64,000 nucleotides of DNA from Cytobacillus firmus DS1 (GCF_000565285.1 NZ_APVL01000008.1:62001-126000); one strand, 5' to 3'; shown: positions 48,122 to 57,712, counted from the stretch's first letter. Numbers and translations are program-made. The notes: generated by a model not told the origin, from the sequence alone.

Positions 48122-49285
48122 ATGAAACGACTCGTCTCATTAATATTAATAGCATTATTAATGGCAACAATCTTTGCTCCTTCCGGGTTTGCAAGAGAAA
48201 GCAGCGCAGATTTAGCGGATAATGTGAAGTCCGCAATTCTTATCGAGCGTGATACCGGTTCGGTATTGTATGAAAAAAACAGCGGTGAGCAGCTTCCGCC
48301 TGCCAGTATGACAAAAGTCATGACCATGCTCTTAATTATGGAAGCGATAGATGAAGGAAAGCTTTCATGGGATGAGAAAATTCGGACAAGCGAATATGCA
48401 GCATCAATGGGCGGTTCGCAAATCTTCCTGGAGCCAGGTGAAGAAATGACCACAAAGCAAATGCTGCAGGGGATTGCCATTGGTTCCGGTAATGATGCAT
48501 CCGTTGCAATGGCTGAGAGAATTGCCGGTTCAGAAGAAGCTTTTGTTGAAATGATGAATAAAAAGGCAAAGGAATTAGGGCTAAAAAATACTAATTTCCA
48601 AAACCCTACAGGCCTGTCAGCTAAGGAACATTACAGTACTGCACATGATATGGCCATAATGGCCAAAGAGCTTCTTAAATATGAGAAAATAACTGATTTT
48701 ACAGGCACATATGAAGCCTATCTTCGTGAAGACACAGATAAAAAATTCTGGCTGGTCAATACAAATCGCCTTGTGCGTTTTTATCCTGGTGTTGATGGCC
48801 TCAAAACAGGCTTTACTTCAGAAGCAAAATACTGTCTGACGGCAACAGCCGAGAAAGACGGAATGCGGGTTATAGCAGTTGTATTTGGCGCACCAACTTC
48901 AAAAGAACGCAATGCCCAAGTGACTAAAATGCTCGACTTTGCATTCAGCCAATATAAGACACACCCAATGTATGAAAGAAATCACGTTCTTGGAAAAGTT
49001 GAAGTCAGCAAAGGTGAAAAGGAAAGGGTTGAAGCCCTGACTAGTGAACCGATTTCCCTTTTAACTAAAAAAGGGGAAAGCATCAAGGAAATTGAACAGA
49101 AGATCACTTTAAATAAAAATATTAAAGCTCCTGTCCAAAAGGGTGATCAGATCGGAACACTAACTTTGAAAAAGGATGGAAAAGTCTTGGTTGAAAGCCC
49201 TTTAGTTGCTAAAGAAGATAGCAGTGAAGCATCATGGTGGACATTGTTTAAACGATCCATGGGGTTATTTTCAAAAACTGAATAA
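48122..49285 (+). CDS. dacF: D-alanyl-D-alanine carboxypeptidase DacF
   Basis: This 387-residue penicillin-binding protein trims stem peptides during cortex formation in the forespore. It has an export signal (residues 1-23), catalytic S62-M-T-K65, S122-G-N and K228-T-G motifs, a PBP5-like C-terminal beta domain and a terminal amphipathic stretch. The ATG at 48122 follows TGGAGG; a GTG one codon earlier is also possible. It precedes spoIIAA as in B. subtilis. Confidence 0.95.
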   Translation: MKRLVSLILIALLMATIFAPSGFARESSADLADNVKSAILIERDTGSVLYEKNSGEQLPPASMTKVMTMLLIMEAIDEGKLSWDEKIRTSEYAASMGGSQIFLEPGEEMTTKQMLQGIAIGSGNDASVAMAERIAGSEEAFVEMMNKKAKELGLKNTNFQNPTGLSAKEHYSTAHDMAIMAKELLKYEKITDFTGTYEAYLREDTDKKFWLVNTNRLVRFYPGVDGLKTGFTSEAKYCLTATAEKDGMRVIAVVFGAPTSKERNAQVTKMLDFAFSQYKTHPMYERNHVLGKVEVSKGEKERVEALTSEPISLLTKKGESIKEIEQKITLNKNIKAPVQKGDQIGTLTLKKDGKVLVESPLVAKEDSSEASWWTLFKRSMGLFSKTE

Positions 49286-49363
49286 ATAACCATTTATATT
49301 TGTCGAAAAACATGCCTATGATTATTATTTTTTAGCGAAAATACACTAGTTTTGTCTCCAGGA

Positions 49364-49391
49364 AGGAAATGAAGTTCCAGGCATCGAAATT
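49364..49391 (+). promoter_or_regulatory. Probable sigma-H promoter of spoIIA
   Basis: AGGAAAT (49364-49370) and ATCGAAAT (49383-49390) are 12 bases apart, a near match to sigma-H sites such as that of B. subtilis spoIIA. Confidence 0.5.
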
Positions 49392-49412
49392 GACTCACTA
49401 TAAGGACGGATA

Positions 49413-49448
49413 CCGGAATTTTATCAGATTCCGGATTATCCTATCCGG
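49413..49448 (+). promoter_or_regulatory. Two overlapping hairpins in the spoIIA leader
   Basis: CCGGAAT/ATTCCGG (49413-49434) and CCGGAT/ATCCGG (49431-49448) share CCGG at 49431-49434, so only one can form at a time. The second hairpin covers part of the ribosome site of the leader ORF at 49458. Confidence 0.45.
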
Positions 49449-49457
49449 AGGAAAAGC

Positions 49458-49505
49458 ATGAGCATTAGCGGCTTTTTCAGTTGCGGATACCAGATAGGAG
49501 GCTAA
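49458..49505 (+). CDS. Possible 15-residue leader peptide before spoIIAA
   Basis: ATG at 49458 follows CCGGAGGAAAAG with ideal spacing and encodes [15 protein letters not shown]. Its stop codon ends 4 bases before the spoIIAA GTG, and the spoIIAA ribosome site AGGAGG lies within its last codons. Translation could therefore be coupled. No homologue is known to me; it may be chance. Confidence 0.3.
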   Translation: MSISGFFSCGYQIGG

Positions 49506-49509
49506 GATA

Positions 49510-49860
49510 GTGAGTCTTAACATTAATTTGGAAGTAAAGCATGATGTCTTATGTATTCGTTTAAGCGGGGAGCTGGACCATCATTCGGCAGATGAACTGC
49601 GTGAACAGGCGACAAGGGCGATTGAAGATCATGACATCCATCATATTATATTAAACCTTGAGCAGCTTTCTTTTATGGATAGTTCAGGGCTGGGAGTGAT
49701 TCTGGGCCGCTACAAACAAATCAAACAAAAGCATGGTGAAATGGTTGTTTGTGCGATTTCTCCAGCAGTGCAGAGATTATTTGATATGTCGGGTTTATTT
49801 AAGATAATCCGTTTAGAACCGACAGAAGAAAACGCACTGCAAAGATTGGGGGTTGCCTGA
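49510..49860 (+). CDS. spoIIAA: Anti-sigma-F factor antagonist SpoIIAA
   Basis: This 116-residue STAS-domain protein releases sigma-F by displacing it from SpoIIAB in the forespore. The phosphorylated serine is S58 in [12 protein letters not shown], as in B. subtilis. The GTG at 49510 follows AGGAGG. It starts the spoIIAA-spoIIAB-sigF operon. Confidence 0.97.
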   Translation: MSLNINLEVKHDVLCIRLSGELDHHSADELREQATRAIEDHDIHHIILNLEQLSFMDSSGLGVILGRYKQIKQKHGEMVVCAISPAVQRLFDMSGLFKIIRLEPTEENALQRLGVA

Positions 49861-49863
49861 ACG

Positions 49864-50304
49864 ATGAAAAATGTGATGAACCTCGAATTTAGTGCGCTTA
49901 GCCAAAATGAATCATTCGCCCGTGTCACTGTTGCTGCCTTTATTGCCCAGCTTGATCCGACAATGGACGAACTGACAGAAATTAAAACGGTCGTTTCTGA
50001 AGCTGTAACCAACTCAATTATTCACGGCTATGAAAATGATCCTAATGGGGTTGTCTATATATCTGTCCTGATTGAAGATGGATTCATTGATTTGACCATT
50101 AAGGATAAAGGCCTTGGTATTATGGATGTGGAGGAGGCGCGGCAGCCATTATTTACAACAAAACCTGAATTGGAAAGATCAGGTATGGGCTTTACCATCA
50201 TGGAGAATTTCATGGACGAAATCGAAATCAAATCGCAGCCGGGAATAGGCACAGAGATCCGATTAAGGAAGCATTTATCAAATAGTAAAATGCTATGCAA
50301 TTAA
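49864..50304 (+). CDS. spoIIAB: Anti-sigma-F factor / kinase SpoIIAB
   Basis: This 146-residue GHKL-fold kinase binds sigma-F and phosphorylates SpoIIAA. The N-box [11 protein letters not shown], the DKGLGI box and [12 protein letters not shown] are present. It begins 3 bases after the spoIIAA stop and ends 12 bases before sigF. Confidence 0.97.
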   Translation: MKNVMNLEFSALSQNESFARVTVAAFIAQLDPTMDELTEIKTVVSEAVTNSIIHGYENDPNGVVYISVLIEDGFIDLTIKDKGLGIMDVEEARQPLFTTKPELERSGMGFTIMENFMDEIEIKSQPGIGTEIRLRKHLSNSKMLCN

Positions 50305-50316
50305 GGGAGTCTTGCT

Positions 50317-51075
50317 ATGGATGTGGAGGTTAAAGCAGAGAAGGGCCAAACCTATTTAAAGGACAATGAAGTCAAGGAGCTAATAAAGCAAAGCCAAGGC
50401 GGAGATCAGGGTGCGAGGGACAAAATTGTTCAAAAAAATATGCGTCTTGTCTGGTCTGTCGTCCAGAGATTCTTGAATAGAGGATATGAACCCGATGACC
50501 TCTTCCAAATTGGCTGTATCGGCTTATTGAAATCGGTTGATAAGTTTGATCTCAGTTATGATGTAAAGTTTTCGACCTATGCGGTTCCAATGATTATCGG
50601 AGAAATCCAAAGGTTCATACGGGATGATGGAACGGTAAAAGTAAGCCGTTCTTTAAAGGAAATGGGCAATAAAATCAGGAAAGCCAAAGACGAGTTATCA
50701 AAAACGCTTGGCCGCATCCCAACCGTTACAGAGCTTTCCGAGTTTCTGGAAATTTCACCGGAAGATATTATCCTTGCCCAGGAAGCAAGCCGGATCCCTT
50801 CTTCTATACATGAAACAGTGTATGAAAACGATGGAGATCCCATTACACTGCTCGATCAGATTGATGATGGAAATGAAGGAAAGTGGTTCGATAAAATAGC
50901 ATTAAAAGAAGCGATCCGTGAATTGGATGAGCGGGAAAGACTAATTGTTTACTTGCGCTACTATAAAGATCAGACTCAATCCGAAGTGGCAGCAAGGCTT
51001 GGTATTTCCCAGGTGCAGGTGTCGCGTCTGGAAAAAAAGATACTTCAGCAAATGAAAGACCGGATGGATATTTAA
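50317..51075 (+). CDS. sigF: Forespore sigma factor SigF
   Basis: This 252-residue sigma-70-type factor directs the first forespore-specific transcription. Region 2 includes NMRLVWSVVQRFLNRGYEPDDL and FSTYAVPMIIGEIQRFIRDD, region 3 SRSLKEMGNKI, and region 4 QTQSEVAARLGISQVQVSRLEK. Close to B. subtilis SigF throughout. The stop codon lies in the loop of the operon terminator. Confidence 0.98.
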   Translation: MDVEVKAEKGQTYLKDNEVKELIKQSQGGDQGARDKIVQKNMRLVWSVVQRFLNRGYEPDDLFQIGCIGLLKSVDKFDLSYDVKFSTYAVPMIIGEIQRFIRDDGTVKVSRSLKEMGNKIRKAKDELSKTLGRIPTVTELSEFLEISPEDIILAQEASRIPSSIHETVYENDGDPITLLDQIDDGNEGKWFDKIALKEAIRELDERERLIVYLRYYKDQTQSEVAARLGISQVQVSRLEKKILQQMKDRMDI

Positions 51076-51097
51076 ATCCATCCGGTCTTTCATTTTT
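51058..51097 (+). terminator. Terminator of the spoIIA operon
   Basis: GACCGGATGGAT and ATCCATCCGGTC form a perfect stem with the sigF stop codon in the loop, followed by TTTCATTTTTTT. Confidence 0.95.
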
Positions 51098-51150
51098 TTA
51101 TATAACAATTCCGTGCTTTTCAACGCATATCAAACAGCCAATTATTGGAG

Positions 51151-51181
51151 TTCATGAAGCTAATATATGTAACTCATACTA
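51151..51181 (+). promoter_or_regulatory. Probable sigma-G promoter of spoVA
   Basis: TTCATG (51151-51156) and CATACTA (51175-51181) are 18 bases apart; the -10 is a perfect CATnnTA. Confidence 0.55.
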
Positions 51182-51242
51182 AATATAGACACAAAAGCGA
51201 AACGCTCTAAATAGGCGAACCAATTTCGAAGAGGATATCACT

Positions 51243-51881
51243 TTGTGGGAAGTGAGCATATTGGAAAAAACAGTTTATATTCGCTTGCGGCATCGTCTGC
51301 AAATACGGCCCAATCAGAGAATACTGCTGAAAGATATTGCACAGGTCATTGCCGATGAAGACATTTACGAAAAGCTTTGTGCACTTCCGCTTTATCAAGT
51401 AAGCGAGCAGGATCGTAATATTGTCGTAATTGACGTTATGAAGGTAATTAGGACCATAACCCAATTGTTTTCGACAATTGAAGTCCAGTCGATCGGGCCG
51501 GCTCAAGCGATAGTCGAGGTGGTTACAAAGAAGCGTAAAGTATCATTTCCTCTCTTTCTGCTGGTTTGGCTGCTTCTGTTCATAGGTGCAGCCCTGGCTA
51601 TTATGAATTTTCATGAAGACGTGAGCATGCAGGATGTACAGCTGAGAATTTACACACTCATAACCGGAGAAGTGGACAGCCAGCCACTCATTTTTCAAAT
51701 CCCCTATTCGATCGGCCTGGGGCTTGGCATGGTCATTTTCTTTAACCATGTTTTTAAGAAGCGGCTGAACGAGGAGCCAAGCCCATTGGAAGTAGAAATG
51801 TTTAATTATCAGCTTGATCTTGATAACTATGTTGCATTGAAAGAGAACAAGGAGAGTATGAAGTATCTTGATGACCATTAA
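51243..51881 (+). CDS. spoVAA: Stage V sporulation protein AA
   Basis: This 212-residue protein has an N-terminal soluble domain (YIRLRHRLQIRPNQRI) and two transmembrane helices in the C-terminal half. SpoVA proteins move dipicolinic acid into the spore and out during germination. The TTG at 51243 lies 8 bases after GAGG. It overlaps spoVAB by 14 bases. First gene of the forespore spoVA operon. Confidence 0.92.
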   Translation: MWEVSILEKTVYIRLRHRLQIRPNQRILLKDIAQVIADEDIYEKLCALPLYQVSEQDRNIVVIDVMKVIRTITQLFSTIEVQSIGPAQAIVEVVTKKRKVSFPLFLLVWLLLFIGAALAIMNFHEDVSMQDVQLRIYTLITGEVDSQPLIFQIPYSIGLGLGMVIFFNHVFKKRLNEEPSPLEVEMFNYQLDLDNYVALKENKESMKYLDDH

Positions 51882-52293
51882 TGTTGTCCTGGTAATGATC
51901 ATAGGATTTGCAGGCGGGCTCGCGGTTGGTTCAGGTTTTGTCGCTTTTCTGGCTGTTTTGGGCATCATCCCAAGGCTTACCCAGCTGAGCAAAACGATGA
52001 AGATGATTCATTATTATGAAGCTGCAGTCGTAATGGGGGCTTTGGCGGGTGCACTGGCTACTTTATGGAATCCGGAATTCCACCTTACACCCCTGCTTTT
52101 AATACCCATTGGGCTGGCTTCAGGTATATTTATTGGCATGCTGGCAGCAGCTTTAACTGAAGTATTGAATGTTTTTCCAATCCTTGCGAAAAGAATCGGA
52201 GTGGATGGGAAAATTGCGATTTTGTTGATGGCATTTGTATTTGGAAAGGTGTTCGGATCACTGTTTCAATGGATTTATTTTGTAAATAAATAA
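51868..52293 (+). CDS. spoVAB: Stage V sporulation protein AB
   Basis: This 141-residue integral membrane protein has about four to five hydrophobic helices, beginning [20 protein letters not shown]. It matches SpoVAB in length and place. Start may be TTG 51868 or ATG 51871. In B. subtilis spoVAC would follow; here spoVAE-type sequence follows after 53 bases. Confidence 0.92.
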   Translation: MMTINVVLVMIIGFAGGLAVGSGFVAFLAVLGIIPRLTQLSKTMKMIHYYEAAVVMGALAGALATLWNPEFHLTPLLLIPIGLASGIFIGMLAAALTEVLNVFPILAKRIGVDGKIAILLMAFVFGKVFGSLFQWIYFVNK

Positions 52294-52346
52294 GCAATCG
52301 GCTGGGCATATTTAAGAAAAATGAGGATTCGGAAAGGAAAACTGCT

Positions 52347-52934
52347 ATGGATGATCGGAGGCACGTCATTCTTATAACTGATGGAGACGATTTTGCAAGA
52401 AAGACAGTGGAGCATGTTGCGAAGGAAATCGGAGGAAGATGCCTATCCTTGTCGCATGGAAACCCTTCTGTCTTAAACGGTCAGCAAATCGTCAAGCTGA
52501 TAAAAAAAGTCTCCCATGACCCTGTATTGGTTATGTTTGATGACAGCGGGTTTATCGGGGAGGGAGCCGGAGAGAATGCCCTGAAGTATGTTGCGTGCCA
52601 TAAAGATATCGATGTTCTGGGAGTCATAGCAGTTGCCTCAAAAACAAGACAGGCCGAGTGGACAAAAGTAGATATATGTATTGATAACAACGGGGAATTG
52701 ACTCCATACGGAGTTGATAAGTTCGGAATACCCGAGATGGAAATTGGCAGAATTAATGGTGATACCGTTTATTGTCTTGATCAGCTGGATGTGCCGATAA
52801 TTGTGGGAATTGGCGATATCGGAAAGATGTCTAAAAAAGATCATTATGAATTAGGTTCGCCAATCACTAAAAAGGCAGTAGAGCTTATATTGGAAAGGAG
52901 CGGCTATTATGACACAAAGCAAGACGAAGGATGA
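52347..52934 (+). CDS. spoVAE: Stage V sporulation protein AE (SpoVAEa type)
   Basis: This 195-residue soluble protein ([15 protein letters not shown]..., [22 protein letters not shown]) matches the larger, hydrophilic SpoVAEa rather than the membrane-bound SpoVAEb. AAAGGAAAAC precedes the ATG. It overlaps spoVAF by 26 bases. The spoVAC, spoVAD and spoVAEb genes that usually lie before it are missing. Confidence 0.9.
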   Translation: MDDRRHVILITDGDDFARKTVEHVAKEIGGRCLSLSHGNPSVLNGQQIVKLIKKVSHDPVLVMFDDSGFIGEGAGENALKYVACHKDIDVLGVIAVASKTRQAEWTKVDICIDNNGELTPYGVDKFGIPEMEIGRINGDTVYCLDQLDVPIIVGIGDIGKMSKKDHYELGSPITKKAVELILERSGYYDTKQDEG

Positions 52935-54393
52935 TAAAACACCTATATTTGAGTCCGTTCATGAAATTGAAAAATATATGAAAAATAGAGTTGGCCTGGG
53001 AGAAAGCTTCGATCTGGGTGTCAGAAAGCTAACGATCTTAAGGAAGGATGTTCATTTCTATTATATTAATGGACTAACGGATACGAGTTATATCATTGCC
53101 ATCATTGAGGGTCTGGTTGGGATCAATGACAGTGAAAAGCTTTCCTCCAACCTATTTAAAATCATTGAGAACAGGCTGAGGCATCAATCCATTGAGCACA
53201 TTAAAACAATGGATGAATTGGTTGATCAGGTACTATCAGGCCTGATTGTCGTTGTGGGCGAGGGTGAGGGAGAAGGGCTTGTCATCGATGTCAGAAGCTA
53301 TCCCGGAAGAACACCGCAGGAGCCGGATACAGAAAAAGTTGTCCGCGGCTCAAGAGATGGCTATGTAGAGAATATTATAGTAAACACAGCCCTGACCCGC
53401 AGAAGGATTAGAGATGAACGGCTGCGCTTTGAAATTATGCGTGTTGGTGAAAGATCCAAAACAGATGTCGCCATTGGGTTCATTAAAGATGTGGCTAATA
53501 AGGATTTAGTTGATTTAATTAGAAAAGAAATAAAAGCGATCGAAATCGATGGCATTACAATGGCTGATAAAACAGTCGAGGAATTTCTTTTAAAGCAGGG
53601 ATACAATCCCTTCCCGCTGGTTCGGTATACGGAAAGAGCAGATGTGGCAGCAGCCCATTTGCTTGAAGGGCATGTCATTATATTCGTTGATACTTCACCA
53701 AGTGTCATTATTACACCTACAACATATTTTCATCATTTGCAGCATGCAGAAGAATACAGGCAATCGCCAGCAGTCGGCACATTTGTCCGCTGGATACGTT
53801 TCTTAGGCCTATTGGCATCGATTGTGCTGCTGCCGCTTTGGTTTTTATTCGTTTTGGAGCCTTCACTGCTGCCTGAAAGAATTGCGTTTGTCGGTCCCAA
53901 TGAAGAAACGAATGTTCCTGTCATTGTCCAGCTGTTTCTTGCCGATGTCGGAATTGAATTTCTAAGGATTGCTGCCATTCATACGCCAACTCCGCTTTCA
54001 ACCGCAATGGGTTTGATAGCAGCAGTTCTTATTGGGCAAATTGCTATTGATGTTGGTTTATTTGTACCAGAGGTCATCTTGTATGTAGCGCTTGCAGCAA
54101 TCGGAACATTTGCAACGCCAAGCTATGAATTGAGTATTGCCAATAAGATTGTAAGACTTGGCCTGCTTGTTGCTGTCGCGATTTTCCATACACCAGGCTT
54201 GGTAGCAGGGCTTACACTGACCATTCTTCTGCTTGCAAGCATCAAATCATTGAACACACCATATCTTTGGCCGTTTATTCCATTCAGCCCGGTAGCTTTA
54301 ACCCAAATCCTGATTCGCCGTTCGATGCCTGGCTCTAAAATACGTCCAAGCATTGTCCAGACTAAAAATCGTTACAAGCAGCCTCCAAAATAA
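52909..54393 (+). CDS. spoVAF: Stage V sporulation protein AF (GerA-family)
   Basis: This 494-residue protein has the GerA-type layout: a large N-terminal soluble domain (residues 1-290), then about five transmembrane helices and a short basic tail. SpoVAF is linked to germinant receptor function and DPA release. Start inside the end of spoVAE with AAAGGAGCGG upstream. Confidence 0.93.
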   Translation: MTQSKTKDDKTPIFESVHEIEKYMKNRVGLGESFDLGVRKLTILRKDVHFYYINGLTDTSYIIAIIEGLVGINDSEKLSSNLFKIIENRLRHQSIEHIKTMDELVDQVLSGLIVVVGEGEGEGLVIDVRSYPGRTPQEPDTEKVVRGSRDGYVENIIVNTALTRRRIRDERLRFEIMRVGERSKTDVAIGFIKDVANKDLVDLIRKEIKAIEIDGITMADKTVEEFLLKQGYNPFPLVRYTERADVAAAHLLEGHVIIFVDTSPSVIITPTTYFHHLQHAEEYRQSPAVGTFVRWIRFLGLLASIVLLPLWFLFVLEPSLLPERIAFVGPNEETNVPVIVQLFLADVGIEFLRIAAIHTPTPLSTAMGLIAAVLIGQIAIDVGLFVPEVILYVALAAIGTFATPSYELSIANKIVRLGLLVAVAIFHTPGLVAGLTLTILLLASIKSLNTPYLWPFIPFSPVALTQILIRRSMPGSKIRPSIVQTKNRYKQPPK

Positions 54394-54412
54394 GAAATAT
54401 GCGTAATGCCGA

Positions 54413-54441
54413 TTGCTAAGATACACGAAATATGGTAAAGT
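54413..54441 (+). promoter_or_regulatory. Probable sigma-A promoter of lysA
   Basis: TTGCTA (54413-54418) and TAAAGT (54436-54441) are 17 bases apart with a TGn extension. Confidence 0.55.
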
Positions 54442-54473
54442 TTTTTTAATTAAATAAAGGATTAAAGGAAACA

Positions 54474-54504
54474 GAATAGACAGTCTCTTGTAGTGCTGTC
54501 TATT
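54474..54504 (+). promoter_or_regulatory. Hairpin in the lysA leader
   Basis: AATAGACAG and CTGTCTATT pair around 12 bases, downstream of the predicted promoter and 80 bases before lysA. The T tract after it is poor, so it may be an attenuator-like structure or a stabilising hairpin. I see no lysine-riboswitch signature. Confidence 0.4.
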
Positions 54505-54583
54505 TCTTTCATAAATTGACTCAGTCTCGGGGGCAAAGACATCTGGCTAAATGCTCTCCTGAGGAAAAGGAAGAGGGGGAACC

Positions 54584-55903
54584 ATGTTTTTTCACGGCAC
54601 CATGAAGGTAAATGACAAAGGGCATCTTGAAATTGGCGGTATGGATACAATCGAACTCGCCAATCAATTTGGAACACCTTTATATGTATATGATGTGGCA
54701 TTAATAAGAGAAAGAGCAAGGGGCTTTAAGAAAACTTTCGAGAAGCTTGGAATAGAAGCCCAAGTTGCATATGCGAGCAAAGCTTTTTCAACAGTGGCAA
54801 TGGTGCAGCTTGTAGATGAAGAAGGTCTTTCATTGGATGTAGTATCAGGCGGAGAGTTATACACTGCTCTTGCTGCAGATTTTCCATCTGAAAGAATCCA
54901 CTTTCACGGGAACAATAAGAGCAGAGAAGAATTGGAAATGGCTTTAAAGAATCATGTCGGCTGTATTGTTGTTGATAATTTTTATGAACTGGAATTATTA
55001 GAGGAGATTTGTGAATCTCTTGCAGCGAAAACAAAAATTTTACTGAGGGTCACGCCTGGAATTGAAGCTCATACCCATGACTATATCTTAACCGGCCAGG
55101 AAGATTCAAAGTTTGGATTTGACCTGCAGAATGGCCAGGCTGAAAAGGCTCTGCAAATAGCTTTGAATTCAAGCTGGATTGAAACGCTTGGACTGCACTG
55201 TCATATCGGGTCTCAGATTTTCGATACAACTGGCTTCATTTTGGCTGCCAGGAAGATCTTTGAGAAGATGGCAGAGTGGAAAGAAAAACATGCATATGAA
55301 CCTAAAGTGCTTAACTTAGGCGGAGGTTTTGGAATCCGCTATACAGAAGAAGATGATCCGATTCATGCATCTCAATATGTTGAAGAAATTATCGGGGAAG
55401 TTAAAAAACAGGCTAAACACTTTTCCATGAAAATGCCGGAAATTTGGATTGAGCCGGGGCGTTCCCTTGTGGGAGATGCCGGAACAACTTTATACCAGAC
55501 AGGGTCGCGCAAAGAGGTTCCGAATGTAAGAAATTACCTGGCTGTGGATGGCGGCATGAGTGACAATATCAGGCCGGCCCTTTATCAGGCTAAGTATGAA
55601 GCGGTATTTGCAAACCGGGTATTGGATAAGCCTGAAGAGACAGTATCAATTGCCGGAAAATGCTGTGAATCAGGCGATATGCTTATTTGGGATTTGCCTC
55701 TTCCAAAAGCAGGGGATCAAGACCTCCTGGCCGTTTTCTGTACCGGCGCATACGGTTATTCCATGGCAAACAACTATAACCGGATCCCAAGGCCGCCTGT
55801 GGTTTTTATTGAAAATGGAGAGGCTAAGCTGGTTGTTAAAAGGGAAACATACGAGGATCTATTACGATTGGACCTGCCGATTAATGAAAAAATAAAAAAT
55901 TAA
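54584..55903 (+). CDS. lysA: Diaminopimelate decarboxylase
   Basis: This 439-residue PLP enzyme makes lysine from meso-diaminopimelate. The PLP lysine is in AYASKAFST, the glycine-rich phosphate loop in LGGGFGIRY, and the catalytic cysteine region in GKCCESGD. A fold-type III barrel with C-terminal beta domain of normal length. GAAGAGGGGG precedes the ATG. Confidence 0.97.
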   Translation: MFFHGTMKVNDKGHLEIGGMDTIELANQFGTPLYVYDVALIRERARGFKKTFEKLGIEAQVAYASKAFSTVAMVQLVDEEGLSLDVVSGGELYTALAADFPSERIHFHGNNKSREELEMALKNHVGCIVVDNFYELELLEEICESLAAKTKILLRVTPGIEAHTHDYILTGQEDSKFGFDLQNGQAEKALQIALNSSWIETLGLHCHIGSQIFDTTGFILAARKIFEKMAEWKEKHAYEPKVLNLGGGFGIRYTEEDDPIHASQYVEEIIGEVKKQAKHFSMKMPEIWIEPGRSLVGDAGTTLYQTGSRKEVPNVRNYLAVDGGMSDNIRPALYQAKYEAVFANRVLDKPEETVSIAGKCCESGDMLIWDLPLPKAGDQDLLAVFCTGAYGYSMANNYNRIPRPPVVFIENGEAKLVVKRETYEDLLRLDLPINEKIKN

Positions 55904-55931
55904 GCTGCCCGCTAAGGCAGCTTAATTTTTT
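55897..55931. terminator. Bidirectional terminator, lysA / ypuA
   Basis: AAATTAAGCTGCC and GGCAGCTTAATTT form a strong stem that includes the lysA stop codon and serves both convergent genes. Confidence 0.9.
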
Positions 55932-56799
55932 AAGAGAAGAAGGCTTTAACCGCGTCTATCACACTAGTGAAAAAGCGCTTTAGGCTTTCTAAAAAACCCT
56001 GGCCTTCTTCACTTTCAAGGTATTTGGAAATTTTGTCTTTTGCCTGGTTAAGCTGCTCGCCGACCTGATTCCAATCGATATCAAGCTCTTTCAGCTTGTT
56101 GAATAAATCTATTAAGCTTAGAATCTCCTGTTCAGTCAGAGTGATGCCAAGCTCTTTTGCTGCATTTTCAATAATTGTTCTGAGTTCTGCATCGGTTTCA
56201 GGTGAATTTTTGGCAATTTCCTCTTTAATTTTGGCAATTAATGCAGCTGCGTTCTCGTTTCCAACCGAATCGCCAAGCTTGGCTGTTTCCACCATTTCTT
56301 CATTGGCAGCCTGTTTTACATCTTCAGGGATCGTTTTTTCTGCTGAAATTTCATATGCCTTGATAATGCCTGTTAAAGCAGCTGTTCCAGAGACATTTGC
56401 AGGTGCTGTTATATAAATCTTTGCATCTTTTACACCTGCAGTAATCAAAGCATTAATGTACATTTCATCAGTGACCCAGTTAATATTCTTAGTCTCGACT
56501 TCAAGGCCGGAGCCTTGTTTTGCTACTGTGACTGCCGAAGAAGATATCGCTCTTGTTCCTATTAGAGCTTTAGAGATATAATTTCCAAGATATTGATGTT
56601 CTTCCTCATTTGAAACAGTAATGATGGTCGCATCTTTTGGAGCTTTCATTTCAGCCAGAAGCATATTTTTTTGTTCTTCTGTTAGATTCTCTCCTAATGT
56701 GACAATTACATCACCTTCCGCCATATCGGCAAATGCCTGTATCGGCAAAATAAATAATAGCGACATTATTAATAGAACTAGCGGTTTATTCCATTTCAT
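55930..56799 (-). CDS. ypuA: Secreted DUF1002 protein (YpuA)
   Basis: This 289-residue protein has a Sec signal peptide (residues 1-24, cleavage after AFA) and the DUF1002 domain (GDVIVTLGENLTEEQ..., GTRAISSSAVTV, EMYINALITAGVKDAKIYITAP). Length equals B. subtilis YpuA. Function is unknown; B. subtilis ypuA is in the cell-envelope stress regulon. An ECF promoter upstream agrees. GGGAGG precedes the ATG. Confidence 0.9.
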   Translation of the reverse strand: MKWNKPLVLLIMSLLFILPIQAFADMAEGDVIVTLGENLTEEQKNMLLAEMKAPKDATIITVSNEEEHQYLGNYISKALIGTRAISSSAVTVAKQGSGLEVETKNINWVTDEMYINALITAGVKDAKIYITAPANVSGTAALTGIIKAYEISAEKTIPEDVKQAANEEMVETAKLGDSVGNENAAALIAKIKEEIAKNSPETDAELRTIIENAAKELGITLTEQEILSLIDLFNKLKELDIDWNQVGEQLNQAKDKISKYLESEEGQGFLESLKRFFTSVIDAVKAFFS

Positions 56800-56825
56800 G
56801 CGGTTTCCTCCCGGAGCAAAAATAG

Positions 56826-56868
56826 GGAAGCCATTTATGACAATTCTGAGGCTCGCTTAATGGCTTCC
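56826..56868 (-). promoter_or_regulatory. Hairpin in the ypuA 5' leader
   Basis: GGAAGCCATT and AATGGCTTCC form a perfect 10-base stem with a 23-base loop, between the ECF promoter and the ypuA ribosome site. Confidence 0.5.
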
Positions 56869-56876
56869 TGTAAATA

Positions 56877-56903
56877 GACGAATATTTACGCGGAAAAGTT
56901 TCA
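56877..56903 (-). promoter_or_regulatory. ECF sigma-factor promoter (sigma-M type) of ypuA
   Basis: On the - strand TGAAAC (56903-56898), 17 bases, then CGTC (56880-56877): an exact match to the sigma-M/W/X consensus. Confidence 0.75.
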
Positions 56904-57039
56904 ATTCTCCTCTAACAGAAACCTTAGCTCAAAATGCCTATTTCAGCAAGCAGAATGGAATTATGAGAAAGAATAGTGTAAAATGAATGATAGTTTGTAA
57001 GTCATAGGATTTATATATAAATGGGGGCAGTAAGGAAAT

Positions 57040-57126
57040 ATGAAAAAAAGCAATTGGCTTCTTTTTATAATATTGCTTGTGTTAAGCATCGGATGGGGAC
57101 TTGTATACTGGTTCTTTATTGTATAG
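57040..57126 (+). CDS. Small single-pass membrane peptide, 28 aa
   Basis: MKKSNWLLFIILLVLSIGWG opens a 28-residue peptide that is one transmembrane helix with a basic N-terminus. AAGGA lies 3 bases before the ATG and GGGGG further up. No family recognised. It stands alone between ypuA and the GNAT gene; coding is plausible but unproven. Confidence 0.5.
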   Translation: MKKSNWLLFIILLVLSIGWGLVYWFFIV

Positions 57127-57272
57127 GCTTTGTCGAAGGCGTCAAGGCAATGAATTAGCCGATTTTATTCGAAAATAGCAACATTCAGCATGAATACATA
57201 TACTGTTATGAAAAGTTTACAAATATTAAAATTTGGGAAAAATAGTTTATGATGTTTTTATTCAAATAATGA

Positions 57273-57629
<357 letters not shown>

Positions 57630-57712
57630 CAAAAGAGGAAGTACCTGGAACAAACCCGGCATCTGCACAGCTGGATCGCTATCGGGGTTCTGCAATATAC
57701 TTTGTTCCATGG

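Noticed and set aside
54394-54583. Lysine riboswitch upstream of lysA
   Set aside because: The 190-base gap is too simple; only one hairpin is seen and none of the conserved L-box elements are recognisable.
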